Origin: Phycisphaeraceae bacterium
GTDB lineage: Bacteria; Planctomycetota; Phycisphaerae; Phycisphaerales; Phycisphaeraceae
NCBI GenBank assembly: GCA_002716625.1
Contig: PBAS01000061.1
Span: 1-64,000 of the forward strand
Length of the DNA: 64,000 nucleotides
Direction of reading: 5' to 3'
Shown in pieces: positions 26,299 to 35,622 of the stretch; positions within the stretch are counted from its first letter, which is position 1; each line of letters starts with the position of its first letter. A model generated the notes under the pieces. It searched no databases. It was not told where the DNA came from and saw only the letters and a program-made list of their open reading frames with translations. The translations under genes were made by a program, and so were the position numbers.

Positions 26299-27161
26299 CT
26301 TGGACGTTAAGTGCCTTTGCCGATGAAGCAGCTGAAAGTTGCGATGACCAGCTTGTCGCGTTGCAGCAGGCGCATATTCATCGTGTTGATATACGGATGA
26401 TCGATGGATTCAATATCGTCGAACTACCGCTGGACCACGCTGCAACCATTGCCAAGAAGCTGGATGATGCAAACATTACCGTCGGCATGTTTGGATCACC
26501 AATTGGAAAGACTGATATTACAGATAATCTGCAGCAAGATCTGGTTCGGTTAGAGCATCTGGGCAAACTATCCTCGATCCTTGGCTGCAACACCGTGAGG
26601 ATATTTAGCTATTTCAATGAGCAGTCTTTGGCATCTACCCAGCGTGAACAACAGTCGATAGATCGTCTGTTGCATCTGCGGGATGCGGCGGGTCATCTGG
26701 GGCTCATCCTCTATCATGAAAATGAGAAGGATATTTACGGCGACCGATGCGAGCGAGTGCTCAAACTCGCCGATAAGGTGCGCGATAACCAGGCATTTCG
26801 CCTGATCTTCGATTTCGACAACTACCACATCTTTGGTGAAGACACATGGGACAACTGGCTTGCCTTGCAGGATGTTACCGATGGCTTTCACCTCAAGGAT
26901 AGTGACGAAAACCAGCAGCATGTACCAGCCGGTCAAGGGGCCGGGCAACTTCGTAAGATTCTTACCGATGCTCAGGATCGCGGCTGGGTTGGCCATCTGG
27001 CTTTGGAACCTCATTTGTCCTATTCAGCGGCGGTCATGGCAACCGGGCCAAGTGGTCAGGTTAATGAAGCGTTGTGCAATGTGACACCTGACAAGAGCTT
27101 CCAGTTGGCAGCCGAAGCGGCGAATGCAATGCTCAACGAAATTGGTGTTCCAAGCGTCTAA
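26295..27161 (+). CDS. Sugar phosphate isomerase/epimerase family protein (TIM barrel)
   Basis: A 288-residue protein of the xylose-isomerase-like TIM barrel family. Visible are the opening LSAFADEA, the strand LGCNTVRIFSYF, the metal-ligand pattern LILYHENEKDIYG, then LIFDFDNYHIFGED and FHLKDSDENQQHVPAGQG, and finally LALEPHLSY. The E/D/H/E ligand set of this family seems complete. Substrates are probably small sugars or polyols. The start overlaps the lipoprotein stop by 4 bases. Confidence 0.85.
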   Translation: MTWTLSAFADEAAESCDDQLVALQQAHIHRVDIRMIDGFNIVELPLDHAATIAKKLDDANITVGMFGSPIGKTDITDNLQQDLVRLEHLGKLSSILGCNTVRIFSYFNEQSLASTQREQQSIDRLLHLRDAAGHLGLILYHENEKDIYGDRCERVLKLADKVRDNQAFRLIFDFDNYHIFGEDTWDNWLALQDVTDGFHLKDSDENQQHVPAGQGAGQLRKILTDAQDRGWVGHLALEPHLSYSAAVMATGPSGQVNEALCNVTPDKSFQLAAEAANAMLNEIGVPSV

Positions 27162-27251
27162 ATAAATCCCAATCACGATAGTTCCGCCCTTGGTGGTGCG
27201 GCCATGAATCCTTGGATTGCAAATGGCCGCCATTAGAACCGGAGAACCACA

Positions 27252-27845
27252 ATGACCCCTTATAACACCACCAAATTGGTGGTCCCGGCACTCATTGGCC
27301 TACTAATGCTTCCATTGGGCATTCATGCCCAAGCCCCCCCTAGCGATGGTATAAAGAGCCAGAACGCGGCCTCTCCCAGTGCTAAACAGGTCCTTGAGAG
27401 CATGATCAAGCAACGTGGCACCGTGCCGCCCATCAAGCCGTCAGTTACAAATAAGGTACTGCTCGAAGCGGGGCCGGCTGGGGCGCCACTTTATGCAGGC
27501 CAGCCCACGGTTGATCCACGTATCGTTGGTATGGCTCCGGACATGCCCCAGCCCAAGTTGCGGCGGGAAGGCGAGTTTATTCCACTACGCCGCGGACGAA
27601 TTGTCAGGTCCCCCAACGCCAGTCAGAGGATGTTTGTCTTCGATGCAGATTCGCCTCAGGCGCCGGAAGTACCCATGTTCATTATGCCCTGTAAGACACT
27701 TGAAAGCATGGAAAATATCATTGCGCAGCAGGGGGATAAGGTGGTCTTCCGGCTTGCTGGACAGGTGTTTACCTATCGCGGTGCCAACTACCTGCTCCCA
27801 ACGGTCATGAAACAGGCATTGAATCGCGGTAATCTGAAAAACTAG
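27252..27845 (+). CDS. Exported protein of unknown function
   Basis: A 197-residue protein with a clear signal peptide (hydrophobic stretch about residues 9-25, ending IHAQA). The mature part is Pro-rich, has a basic stretch (FIPLRRGRIVRSP), and ends with ENIIAQQGDKVVFRLAGQVFTYRGANYLLP, which looks like a small beta domain. The family is not recognised. GGAGAACC precedes the ATG. Confidence 0.7.
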   Translation: MTPYNTTKLVVPALIGLLMLPLGIHAQAPPSDGIKSQNAASPSAKQVLESMIKQRGTVPPIKPSVTNKVLLEAGPAGAPLYAGQPTVDPRIVGMAPDMPQPKLRREGEFIPLRRGRIVRSPNASQRMFVFDADSPQAPEVPMFIMPCKTLESMENIIAQQGDKVVFRLAGQVFTYRGANYLLPTVMKQALNRGNLKN

Positions 27846-27851
27846 TCAAAT

Positions 27852-28991
27852 TTATAGATAGACCTTGCCATCCCGTTTGGCGAACTGATTGAGGGCTGAG
27901 CCGGTGTGGTGGACCTTGAGGGTCATCTGGTATCGCTTGGTCTGTCCTGGTGCCAGGTATTGCTCGGCTTGAGTGTGGTCATCCACCGCTTTGCCAAGAA
28001 GTGAGCCGCTAAATGGTTCAACGGCGGTCACATAACAGCCGCGGGGACCAAAATGCTGCCAGTTGGTCAATCTTGGTAGTGCTGCTACCGGGAAGACAAG
28101 TTCAAATCCGATTCCCAGTTTTCGGTTGATGATTCCGGCGTGCGCGTCACCGCGGCGATCAGGCTCAAGCTCGACAATCAAGCAGCGTTCGCCGGCACCG
28201 ACATGCTCTTTTTGTGTTCCGGTCACGCGCTTCATCCGGTTCAACTGTGTGTCGGTGGGTAATCGCCTGGGTGTAACCAGTCGTTCCACATACTGCGTCT
28301 TGCCCTTGAAGATCAGTTGGGCACCCTTGTCAACGAGCGGGTAGCCCAGATTGATGTGGTACAGCCAGTGATGGGGACTGCGGACGTTGCCACGATTGGT
28401 GATCTCATCGAATAACCGGATTTCCGGAACGCCCAGTGTACACAGGATTGTGCGTCTTACCTCCACGCAGGGGGCAAACATGCAACTGTCCCGAACCATA
28501 AATGTCATCAGCATTTCATGACGGCCCCGGTGGGGGTCTGGATTGATTAACATCTCAACAGAGGCTGGCAGGTTGGAATGGTGCCCATGCAGGTTGACCG
28601 GTTCGTCATCCTCTTCCCGCGGGGCGCCCATGAACTTTGGCCCGCAGGAGGTAAGCAGACCACCTGGCCAGCCGTAAAGCCACTCCATGCCTGTATGATA
28701 GGCATGGCTGGGGGCCTTGATGCCGTTGAGTGATAAAAATGCCAGGCTGTGCTGATTGAAAAATGCATCGACGATATCGCCCCCTCGATCGAGTGCTACG
28801 GTGAATTGCAGGCCAGAGCCGGTTCGGAATTGTGCTACACGCCGCATTTGTCCCGACCCCGTGGGGCTTTCAAGCATGGCTGTCTGAATGCCTCCGATCT
28901 GCTGCACATTTTCGAACTTGTCGGTGTCAAATACGACCGGTGGCTTGGCAAGTCGACGGGGCATCGCGGCGGGGTGGCGCGGGGTTGCCAT
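27852..28991 (-). CDS. DUF4432 family protein (aldose-epimerase-like fold)
   Basis: A 379-residue protein with segments typical of DUF4432: FTVALDRGGDIVDAFFNQHSLAFLS, GMEWLYGWPGGLLTSCG, the NLHGHHSNLPA motif, and IRLFDEITNRG. The family has a galactose-mutarotase-like beta sandwich and is linked with sugar metabolism. It converges with the exported-protein gene 6 bases away. The exact reaction is unknown. Confidence 0.82.
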   Translation of the reverse strand: MATPRHPAAMPRRLAKPPVVFDTDKFENVQQIGGIQTAMLESPTGSGQMRRVAQFRTGSGLQFTVALDRGGDIVDAFFNQHSLAFLSLNGIKAPSHAYHTGMEWLYGWPGGLLTSCGPKFMGAPREEDDEPVNLHGHHSNLPASVEMLINPDPHRGRHEMLMTFMVRDSCMFAPCVEVRRTILCTLGVPEIRLFDEITNRGNVRSPHHWLYHINLGYPLVDKGAQLIFKGKTQYVERLVTPRRLPTDTQLNRMKRVTGTQKEHVGAGERCLIVELEPDRRGDAHAGIINRKLGIGFELVFPVAALPRLTNWQHFGPRGCYVTAVEPFSGSLLGKAVDDHTQAEQYLAPGQTKRYQMTLKVHHTGSALNQFAKRDGKVYL

Positions 28992-29075
28992 GTTGGTCCT
29001 CCTGGAGAAAATGGTTGTCTATAATAAGAATGTAACCGAAACAGCTAGAACCAGTAAGTTTGGGAGTGCAAGTCA

Positions 29076-29309
29076 ATGCCAATTTACGAGTATGCCTGTT
29101 CGTCCTGCGAAAAAATCACTGAAGCTCTACGATCCATGGATGCCGCAGATGAGCCGATTGAGTGCGGGCATTGTGGCTTCAACACATCGCAGCGAGTTCA
29201 TAGCGTCTTTTCGGCTGGAGCCAGTGAAAACATATCGGCGAACATGTCTTTGCCCACGGGATCTTGCGGAACCTGTGGAAACCCCGGCGGATCGTGTGGC
29301 ATGGGTTAA
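29076..29309 (+). CDS. FmdB-type zinc ribbon protein
   Basis: A 77-residue protein opening MPIYEYACSSCEKI, with paired cysteines CSSC and CGHC forming the FmdB/putative regulatory zinc ribbon. A Gly/Cys-rich tail (GSCGTCGNPGGSCGMG) is common in these proteins. It overlaps the 3' end of pntB by 4 bases on the opposite strand. Role unknown; members are thought to be regulatory. Confidence 0.88.
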   Translation: MPIYEYACSSCEKITEALRSMDAADEPIECGHCGFNTSQRVHSVFSAGASENISANMSLPTGSCGTCGNPGGSCGMG

Positions 29310-30736
29310 GCAGTTTCGTTCAACTCAGCCACCAAGGCATTGACCATTGTCTTGCCATCACCAAAGAGCATCCCGCAACTAGGGTGGAAGTACAGTTCGT
29401 TTTCAATACCGGCAAAACCGGGGTTGAGGCTACGCTTGATCACAATGACTGAGCGAGCTTTGTCAACATCAAGAATCGGCATTCCATAGATGGGCGAATC
29501 CTTGGCATGGCGTGCTGCCGGATTGGTGACATCATTCGCACCAATAACCAGTGCCACACCCGCCTGCTCAAATTCCGGGTTGATGGTTTCCAGGTCACAC
29601 AATTGCTCATAGGGTACATTGGCTTCGGCCAGTAGCACGTTCATATGTCCAGGCATACGTCCGGCTACGGGGTGGATCGCATACTTAACGGTGATCCCTC
29701 GATTTTCTAAAGCTTGGGCGAGTTCGGCTACTCCATGCTGAGCCTGGGCAACCGCCATGCCGTAACCCGGTACGACAATGACCAAGCCTGCTGCCTCAAG
29801 CTGGATGGCGGCATCCTCGGTCGACAGTTCGCGGACAGATCCGCCACCATGGCCACCCGCGACGGCCAAGGTGGGACCTGATGTGGTGGCTTCAAAGCCC
29901 ACGCCACCAAATAACACATTGGCCAGTGATCGGTTCATTGCCTTGCACATGATGTTGGTCAAAATGATGCCTGAGGCACCGACCAGCGATCCTGTGATGA
30001 TTAAGGCATTGTTATTAAGGACAAATCCGGCCATCGCAGCTGCTAGGCCGGAATAGCTGTTCAGTAATGAGATTACGACAGGCATGTCAGCCCCGCCAAT
30101 ACCAATAACCAGAAGTACGCCAAGCATAAGCGAGGCGGCCACCGACAATCCAATCATCCAGCCTGCGGACGGTTGTTCAATGAGCATGATACTCAATAGG
30201 ATGCCCAGTAAAACGAGAAGTCCGATCAGTGGTTTTTGTCCGGGGAATTGAATGGGTCGGCCCGGCGTGATCTTCAATCCCTGCAGCTTTCCAAAAGCGA
30301 TCAGGCTGCCGGTAAACGTCACACCTCCAATCAACACAGCCAGCCCAGTCGTGAACAGCACATATCCCTGTGTCTCTCCTAATTGGTGATCAGTCTTGTT
30401 CAGGTAATCACCAGAGGCGACCAACAGGGACGCAATCCCTCCAAACCCATTGAGCAATGCCACCATTTGCGGCATATTTGTCATTGGTGTTTTGAGCGCC
30501 AAGTAAAGGCCAGTCATGGCACCAATCGCCAATGCAATGCCAATCCAGACAAGGCTGATGGCGGTTGCCCCGGTGATGAAGAATAGGGTGGCTGCCGTGG
30601 CTAGAAGCATGCCGAAAGCCGACACCATGTTGCCTCGCGGTGCACTTTTGACATTGCTGAGCATCTTTAAGCCGACGATGAACAGCATGGCGGCTAACAG
30701 GTAAACGTAATTAACGGCAATTTCTTGTGTGGTCAC
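29306..30736 (-). CDS. pntB: NAD(P) transhydrogenase subunit beta
   Basis: A 476-residue protein. The N-terminal half is membrane embedded (about eight helices, with the GGVTFTGSLIAFGKLQG segment). The C-terminal NADP-binding domain III contains VIVVPGYGMAVAQAQHGVAEL, YAIHPVAGRMPGHMNVLLAEANVPY and VALVIGANDVTNPAAR. It is the proton-pumping partner of the alpha subunits encoded just upstream, and its start overlaps the pntA2 stop by 4 bases. The complex couples the proton gradient to NADPH formation. Confidence 0.96.
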   Translation of the reverse strand: MTTQEIAVNYVYLLAAMLFIVGLKMLSNVKSAPRGNMVSAFGMLLATAATLFFITGATAISLVWIGIALAIGAMTGLYLALKTPMTNMPQMVALLNGFGGIASLLVASGDYLNKTDHQLGETQGYVLFTTGLAVLIGGVTFTGSLIAFGKLQGLKITPGRPIQFPGQKPLIGLLVLLGILLSIMLIEQPSAGWMIGLSVAASLMLGVLLVIGIGGADMPVVISLLNSYSGLAAAMAGFVLNNNALIITGSLVGASGIILTNIMCKAMNRSLANVLFGGVGFEATTSGPTLAVAGGHGGGSVRELSTEDAAIQLEAAGLVIVVPGYGMAVAQAQHGVAELAQALENRGITVKYAIHPVAGRMPGHMNVLLAEANVPYEQLCDLETINPEFEQAGVALVIGANDVTNPAARHAKDSPIYGMPILDVDKARSVIVIKRSLNPGFAGIENELYFHPSCGMLFGDGKTMVNALVAELNETA

Positions 30737-31029
30737 TGTTTTTTTGGACTCTTAAACATGCGAAGCATACGGTTGGTCACGACATAGCCACCAACCACGT
30801 TGATTGTCGCAAAGATGACTGCAAACATGCCTAGCAACACTCCGATATGCTCTAGATCCAGTGTCTCACTGATCGAGCACATCAGTGCGCCAAGGATTGT
30901 AATGCCGCTGATGGCATTGGAGCCGCTCATCAGCGGCGTATGTAGCGTCGATGGCACCTTGGTGATGACTTCAAAGCCAATAAAGATGGCCAAGGCAAAG
31001 ATGGTAATGGGGATGAGCAATTCTTCCAT
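30733..31029 (-). CDS. pntA2: NAD(P) transhydrogenase subunit alpha, membrane part
   Basis: A 98-residue membrane protein with three helices and the conserved VPSTLHTPLMSGSNAISG segment of the alpha-2 domain of proton-translocating transhydrogenase. The alpha subunit is split in two genes here, as in many bacteria other than E. coli. It lies 32 bases after the alpha-1 gene and overlaps pntB by 4 bases. Confidence 0.94.
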   Translation of the reverse strand: MEELLIPITIFALAIFIGFEVITKVPSTLHTPLMSGSNAISGITILGALMCSISETLDLEHIGVLLGMFAVIFATINVVGGYVVTNRMLRMFKSPKKQ

Positions 31030-31061
31030 AACAACTGTCCGATCGTTGACGTGTAATGCGT

Positions 31062-32213
31062 CTACGTTTTAATGGCCTCCATGACCATGGTGTTTACCAC
31101 CTGCCCGGCATGGGTAATGGTTGCGGAATTTTGGATCTCATCTTCCTGATCCAGCTTTAGGTTTCCTTCGGTATCGATCATCTCCTTAAGCAACGCTTGG
31201 AGGTTGTTCGCGTAGGCTTGGCTGGCATGCACAGGCAGGCAGCCCGGAAGGTTAAGAGTTCCTTCGATGATGACCCCATTGTCGGTGATACAGCGTTGCC
31301 CTGGTTTTGTCATTTCGCAGTTGCCGCGCCCGATCTGGGTATCAGCTGCAATATCAACAATGACTGATCCACTTCTCATCTGCCTAACAACGTCAGCGGG
31401 GATCAGCAGTGGCGGCGCTTTACCAAATATTGCCGCGGTGGTAATCACTGCGTCGGCGGTCATTACATGTTTCGTCATCAGTTCAACCTGTTGGCGGCGT
31501 TCTTCATCTGTCTGCTGTTTGGCGTAACCACCGGAGGTTGAGGTTTCTTGTTTTGTGGTCGGTAATTTGACGAAGCGCCCACCTAAGCTCTGTACCTGTT
31601 CTTCAACTTCAGGTCGCACATCATAGGCTTCTACTATTGCCCCCAGCCTCTTGGCGGTGGCAATCGCCTGTAATCCTGCCACCCCAGCCCCGATCACGAA
31701 GACGCGGCTTGGAGCAATCGTGCCTGCTGCGGTCATCATCATGGGGAACATTTTGGGACACGCATCAGCAGCTAAAATGACAGCCTTGTAGCCGGCCATA
31801 TTGGCCTGGGAACTTAGAACATCCATGGCCTGGGCACGCGTGATTCGGGGAATGAACTCCAGCGAAATGGCCGTTACCGCCCGGTTGGCCAACGCTTTGA
31901 TCAGTTCCAAATTCGATAGGGGAGACAGCATTCCGACCAGCACGGCCCCGTCACGCATCTGCGACACTTGTTCAATCGAAGGCGGGTTGATTGTCAGAAC
32001 AATATCGACTTCGCTGCAAAGTGTCGTTGCATCTACACCGGATACCACCTTTGCGCCTGCCTCTTGGTAGCTCGTGTCATTAGCATGTGATCCCAGCCCG
32101 GCGCCTGTTTCAATGAGGACTTCATGGCCTGCAGTAGTCAGTGATTTGACCACTGCGGGCGTCAACGCCACGCGTGTTTCACCCTCTTGCTGACTGAGCA
32201 CTGCCAATTTCAT
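31062..32213 (-). CDS. pntA1: NAD(P) transhydrogenase subunit alpha, NAD-binding part
   Basis: A 383-residue AlaDH/PNT family protein. It has QQEGETRVALTPAVVKSL at the N terminus, SLEFIPRITRAQAMDVLSSQANMAGYKAV, and the NAD-binding VIGAGVAGLQAIATAKRLGAIVEAYDVR. The RQMRSGSVIVDIAADTQIGRGNCE block is typical. It forms domain I of transhydrogenase, first gene of the pntA1-pntA2-pntB operon. Alanine dehydrogenase is excluded by the downstream genes and the PNT-type sequence. Confidence 0.95.
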   Translation of the reverse strand: MKLAVLSQQEGETRVALTPAVVKSLTTAGHEVLIETGAGLGSHANDTSYQEAGAKVVSGVDATTLCSEVDIVLTINPPSIEQVSQMRDGAVLVGMLSPLSNLELIKALANRAVTAISLEFIPRITRAQAMDVLSSQANMAGYKAVILAADACPKMFPMMMTAAGTIAPSRVFVIGAGVAGLQAIATAKRLGAIVEAYDVRPEVEEQVQSLGGRFVKLPTTKQETSTSGGYAKQQTDEERRQQVELMTKHVMTADAVITTAAIFGKAPPLLIPADVVRQMRSGSVIVDIAADTQIGRGNCEMTKPGQRCITDNGVIIEGTLNLPGCLPVHASQAYANNLQALLKEMIDTEGNLKLDQEDEIQNSATITHAGQVVNTMVMEAIKT

Positions 32214-32447
32214 TGGGAATTGCCTTTGCGTTTTCGACTTGGGTTTCTATCCAAGGATCGAATCAGTAATGCGGGGAGCAGGTTGGTGAGGTCGCCCGGA
32301 ATGGTCACGCGATACTTCCGCAATTTTATGGTCAAAAGAATAGGCAAAAGTTGGGGAATTTCAAATTTCCAGTTTCTTGGCCAAGAACAGTTAGCCAGTT
32401 TTCATGGTTTGTTCGCTCAAATGTCACGTCCACTTTAACATATTGCC

Positions 32448-32846
32448 ATGCAAACATTTCCTGTTAAAACCAGTAGCCGTGATCAAATAGTTGAGATTAC
32501 CAGTCAGATCCAATCAGTCGTAAGTCAATCCGGTCATGGCGATGCGATGGTCATAGTCTACGTTCCCCATACAACTGCGGGAATAACGATTAATGAAAAT
32601 GCGGATCCTGACGTGGTTCACGATATGCTTGGGCAACTCGATCAGATGGTTCCATGGCATCAACCTTTCTACCGTCATGGCGAAGGCAACAGTGCATCAC
32701 ACGTCAAGGCATCCATGATGGGTTCAAGCGTGACGGTGATGGTGACCGATGGTCGGCTTGTTCTTGGGCAATGGCAGGGCATCTATTTTTGTGAGTTTGA
32801 TGGCCCACGATCACGTAAAGTGATCGTCAAGGTTCTACCGAATTAA
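32448..32846 (+). CDS. YjbQ family (UPF0047) protein
   Basis: A 132-residue protein with the family signatures VIVYVPHTTAGITINENADPDV, SHVKASMMGSSVTVMVTDGRLVLGQWQGIYFCEFDGPR and the metal-site histidines. Members are small beta-barrel trimers; a weak thiamin-phosphate synthase activity was reported for some, but the physiological role is unclear. It is a lone gene between the transhydrogenase and amidotransferase operons. Confidence 0.92.
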   Translation: MQTFPVKTSSRDQIVEITSQIQSVVSQSGHGDAMVIVYVPHTTAGITINENADPDVVHDMLGQLDQMVPWHQPFYRHGEGNSASHVKASMMGSSVTVMVTDGRLVLGQWQGIYFCEFDGPRSRKVIVKVLPN

Positions 32847-32881
32847 AGAAAAACCCCGCTGCCGCCGAAGCGACAACGGGG
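32846..32881 (-). terminator. Rho-independent terminator, minus strand
   Basis: On the minus strand a 12-bp stem (two G-U pairs) with a TTCG tetraloop, arms 32854-32865 and 32870-32881, is followed by TTTTTCTTT. It lies 300 bases downstream of gatA and is the likely end of the gatC-gatA transcript. On the plus strand no T run follows. Confidence 0.8.
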
Positions 32882-33185
32882 CGGAGGGGAGAAAGCTCTC
32901 TTGTTGACTAAAATCGGACAAATTCCGCGGTTGCCTGCAATTTTTTGCCTGATCCCCTGATTCGAATCAAGCACATGTTCGCATTAAACAACCTTCTTAA
33001 GCCTCTCGGAGGCTTCTGTCAAGCTGCCAGCAATGAATGTTAATAACTTCCAAATGTTGGCCGATAGGGTGTTCCAATCACCATGGAATTCAGCGTCAAA
33101 TCCATGACTCGAATTGCCAGATGGGGCCGGGTACACCCCAATTGCCCCCAATTTCCATCCATTCCAAGCCACCTGAGCCGGTATT
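32882..33185. other. Region between gatA and its terminator
   Basis: About 300 bases between the gatA stop and the strong minus-strand terminator at 32846-32881. A 7-bp hairpin (AAGCCTC / GAGGCTT, 32999-33015) is present. A minus-strand open frame (32984-33253) overlaps the gatA end in another frame and is not convincing. It reads best as a long 3' untranslated region. Confidence 0.5.
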
Positions 33186-34673
33186 TCAATCTGCTTGTGC
33201 CAGTTCGGGGCGGGCAAGGTGATGATTCGTGGCCGCCTCGTACATTCGAGCAATCCTCAGTAAGCGTGCTTCGCCGAAAAGGGGGCCTAGAAACTGGATG
33301 GATACCGGTAATTTGGGGTCGCCATTGTGGGACTTGGTATGACCTGCGGGGATACTGATCCCCGGGATTCCGGCCAAGTTAGCCGTTGCGGTATAAATGT
33401 CATTAAGGTACATCGCCAGCGGATTACTGGTTTTTTCACCGATCTTAAATGCGGGTCCGGTGCTTGTGGGGCAGAGAATTGCGTCGAATTTTTCAAAAGC
33501 ACCATCAAAATCCTGTTTGATCAATCGTCGGACTTTGAGTGCTCGTAGATAATATGCATCGTAGTATCCGCTCGAAAGGGCATAGGTGCCCAGCATGATC
33601 CGTCGTTTGACCTCATCGCCAAATCCCTGTGATCGCGATCGGCAATAGAGGTCAATCATGTCCGCAGTATCATCGGCTCGACGGCCATATCGTACGCCGT
33701 CATAACGGGCCAGGTTACTGGATGCCTCGGCGGTCGCCACGATGTAGTAAGTCGCAATACCATACTCCGTATGTGGAAGGTCAACTTCGACAATCTGGGC
33801 GCCAAGGCCGCGAAATACCTCGACTGCCTCATCAATTGCACCTGCCACGGATGGATGATTGGCATCAGAAAGGTACTGGTTTGGCAAGCCGAGCCGTAGC
33901 CCATCAACCGGTTGATCCAGATTAGCATGGAATGGTCCCGCCGGGGCATCGACCGAAGTCGAATCAAGCGGGTCGGGGCCACAAAGTACTTCCAATAGTA
34001 ATGCCACGTCACCCACCGTATGGGCAAATGGGCCGATCTGGTCAAGGCTTGAGGCGAAGGCCACCAGCCCGTAGCGGCTGACGCGTCCATAGGTGGGTTT
34101 TAAGCCCACAACACCGCATAATGCCGCCGGTTGGCGGATCGATCCACCTGTGTCAGAGCCCAGGGCTCCAGGCGCCAGATCCGCTGCTACGGCTACTGCC
34201 GAGCCACCAGACGAACCGCCTGGCACATGGTCAGTGGACCATGGATTACGTGTAGTTCCGAAAGCGGAGTGTTCCGTGGATGAACCCATTGCAAATTCAT
34301 CGAGGTTAGTCTTGCCAAGTACGATTGCGCCAGCAGCCTCGAGTTTTTCCACCGCAGTGGCAGTGTATGGAGCAGCAAAATTCTCAAGAATCCGGGAGGA
34401 GCAGGTTGTACGGCCATAGGGCGTACACATATTGTCCTTGATCGCTATTGGGATACCGGCCAGTGGTCCGGCAAGGTCACCGGTATCTATACGTTGTGCA
34501 CGTTGAAGGGCTTGGTCGGCAAAGATCTGGGTAAACGCATTGAGTTGCGGGTTATACCGCTCTATGCGATCAAGGTACTGCTGGACAATTTGGACCGATG
34601 TGGTCTGGCTAGCTGCAATCGCATTACGCAGGTTGACCAAGGTGGTTTGTGTGGGATTCCAAGCCATTGGCAT
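33186..34673 (-). CDS. gatA: Asp/Glu-tRNA(Asn/Gln) amidotransferase subunit A
   Basis: The frame is open to 34805, but translation should start at ATG 34673 (or 34667), just after the gatC stop. The product is about 495 residues. The amidase signature is complete: AIKDN with catalytic Lys, VPGGSSGGSAVAVAA and GSDTGGSIRQPA with the cis-Ser and nucleophile Ser, and LKPTYGRVSRYGLV. It forms the glutaminase part of GatCAB, which converts misacylated Glu-tRNA(Gln) or Asp-tRNA(Asn). gatB is not in this window. Confidence 0.95.
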   Translation of the reverse strand: MPMAWNPTQTTLVNLRNAIAASQTTSVQIVQQYLDRIERYNPQLNAFTQIFADQALQRAQRIDTGDLAGPLAGIPIAIKDNMCTPYGRTTCSSRILENFAAPYTATAVEKLEAAGAIVLGKTNLDEFAMGSSTEHSAFGTTRNPWSTDHVPGGSSGGSAVAVAADLAPGALGSDTGGSIRQPAALCGVVGLKPTYGRVSRYGLVAFASSLDQIGPFAHTVGDVALLLEVLCGPDPLDSTSVDAPAGPFHANLDQPVDGLRLGLPNQYLSDANHPSVAGAIDEAVEVFRGLGAQIVEVDLPHTEYGIATYYIVATAEASSNLARYDGVRYGRRADDTADMIDLYCRSRSQGFGDEVKRRIMLGTYALSSGYYDAYYLRALKVRRLIKQDFDGAFEKFDAILCPTSTGPAFKIGEKTSNPLAMYLNDIYTATANLAGIPGISIPAGHTKSHNGDPKLPVSIQFLGPLFGEARLLRIARMYEAATNHHLARPELAQAD

Positions 34674-34680
34674 TTTGTTT

Positions 34681-34989
34681 CTAGGCGTTGCCACCTTCAC
34701 CGAGAACTTTGGGGACTTGGAAGAACGGAGGCGATTTTTGCGGTGCATTGGCCAGAACATCCACAATCGCCATGCCCGCTGACGGTTCGTCCGGACGCAG
34801 TGCATTTGTCACATCCAATGCATGTGCCATTGGCTCAACTCCGTCTACATCGAGTGCACTGAGCTTGTCGATATACTCAAGAATAGCCGCTAATTGTTCA
34901 CGGAAGTGCTCCACCTCTGCATCGCTTACGGTCAAGCGACATAGCTTGGCCACGTGACGCACCTGTTCTTCGCTTAGTTTTTCAGGCAT
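34681..34989 (-). CDS. gatC: Asp/Glu-tRNA(Asn/Gln) amidotransferase subunit C
   Basis: The start at 34989 (MPEKLSEEQVRHVAKLCRL) has TTGAGGAAA upstream. The longer frame to 35049 adds an unlikely extension. The product has 102 residues with typical GatC features: the VRHVAKLCRL helix, LAAILEYIDKLSALDVDGVEPMAHAL, and NALRPDEP near the C terminus. It is a small scaffold stabilising GatA and GatB. Its stop is 8 bases before gatA. Confidence 0.93.
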   Translation of the reverse strand: MPEKLSEEQVRHVAKLCRLTVSDAEVEHFREQLAAILEYIDKLSALDVDGVEPMAHALDVTNALRPDEPSAGMAIVDVLANAPQKSPPFFQVPKVLGEGGNA

Positions 34990-35123
34990 GCATATTTCCT
35001 CAAGGAGGTTCCAATATACCAAACCGGCATCGTATGGGTTGGCGGGCACCAGATGCGGGAAATTGGCCTAATGGATAAGATACCCAGGATCCTTGTTGGT
35101 TAGGTCTGTGATTGTGAATTACC

Positions 35124-35486
35124 ATGCCAGATACAGGTCTTCTCGAGTCTTTTGCCAACCCATCCGCCGATCGTGATTACGTGATCGAGCATGTTACTGA
35201 AGAGTTTACCAGCGTTTGTCCCAAGACTGGTCATCCCGATTTTGCGGTGGTGACAATGCGGTACTGCCCTGATCACCAATGTGTTGAACTCAAGAGCCTC
35301 AAGCTTTATTACCAGAGCTTTCGTAATGAAGGGATTTTCTACGAAGCAGTGACGAACACGATTAGTGACGATCTGGTCATCCTGACCCAGCCGAGATGGT
35401 TGCAGGTGGTTACCGATTGGAAAGGACGGGGTGGGATCCGGTCACAGATTACGGTCAACCACGGTCCGGTACCAATAGGGATCTAG
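35124..35486 (+). CDS. queF: NADPH-dependent preQ0 reductase
   Basis: A 120-residue type I (YkvM-like) QueF. The catalytic Cys32 and Asp39 lie in VCPKTGHPDFA. The NADPH-binding QueF motif is ELKSLKLYYQSFRNEGIFYE. It reduces the nitrile of 7-cyano-7-deazaguanine to preQ1 in queuosine synthesis. It stands alone, and no preQ1 riboswitch is recognisable upstream. Confidence 0.95.
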   Translation: MPDTGLLESFANPSADRDYVIEHVTEEFTSVCPKTGHPDFAVVTMRYCPDHQCVELKSLKLYYQSFRNEGIFYEAVTNTISDDLVILTQPRWLQVVTDWKGRGGIRSQITVNHGPVPIGI

Positions 35487-35622
35487 TCAAGCCGATGATT
35501 CAATGAAGATCAAACCATGTGATAATCGGCAGTTATTTGAGTGTGCACCTGGATGAACTGGATCTTCAGATACGATAAGGCAATGTGGTAGAAGTGGGAT
35601 CTCGCTTTTCGGTAGAAGTAAT

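Noticed and set aside
32984-33253. 89-residue minus-strand ORF overlapping the end of gatA
   Set aside because: It lies in a shifted frame across the gatA 3' end and shows no family features.
35050-35123. preQ1 riboswitch before queF
   Set aside because: Only 74 bases are available and no C-rich hairpin with an A-rich tail is seen.
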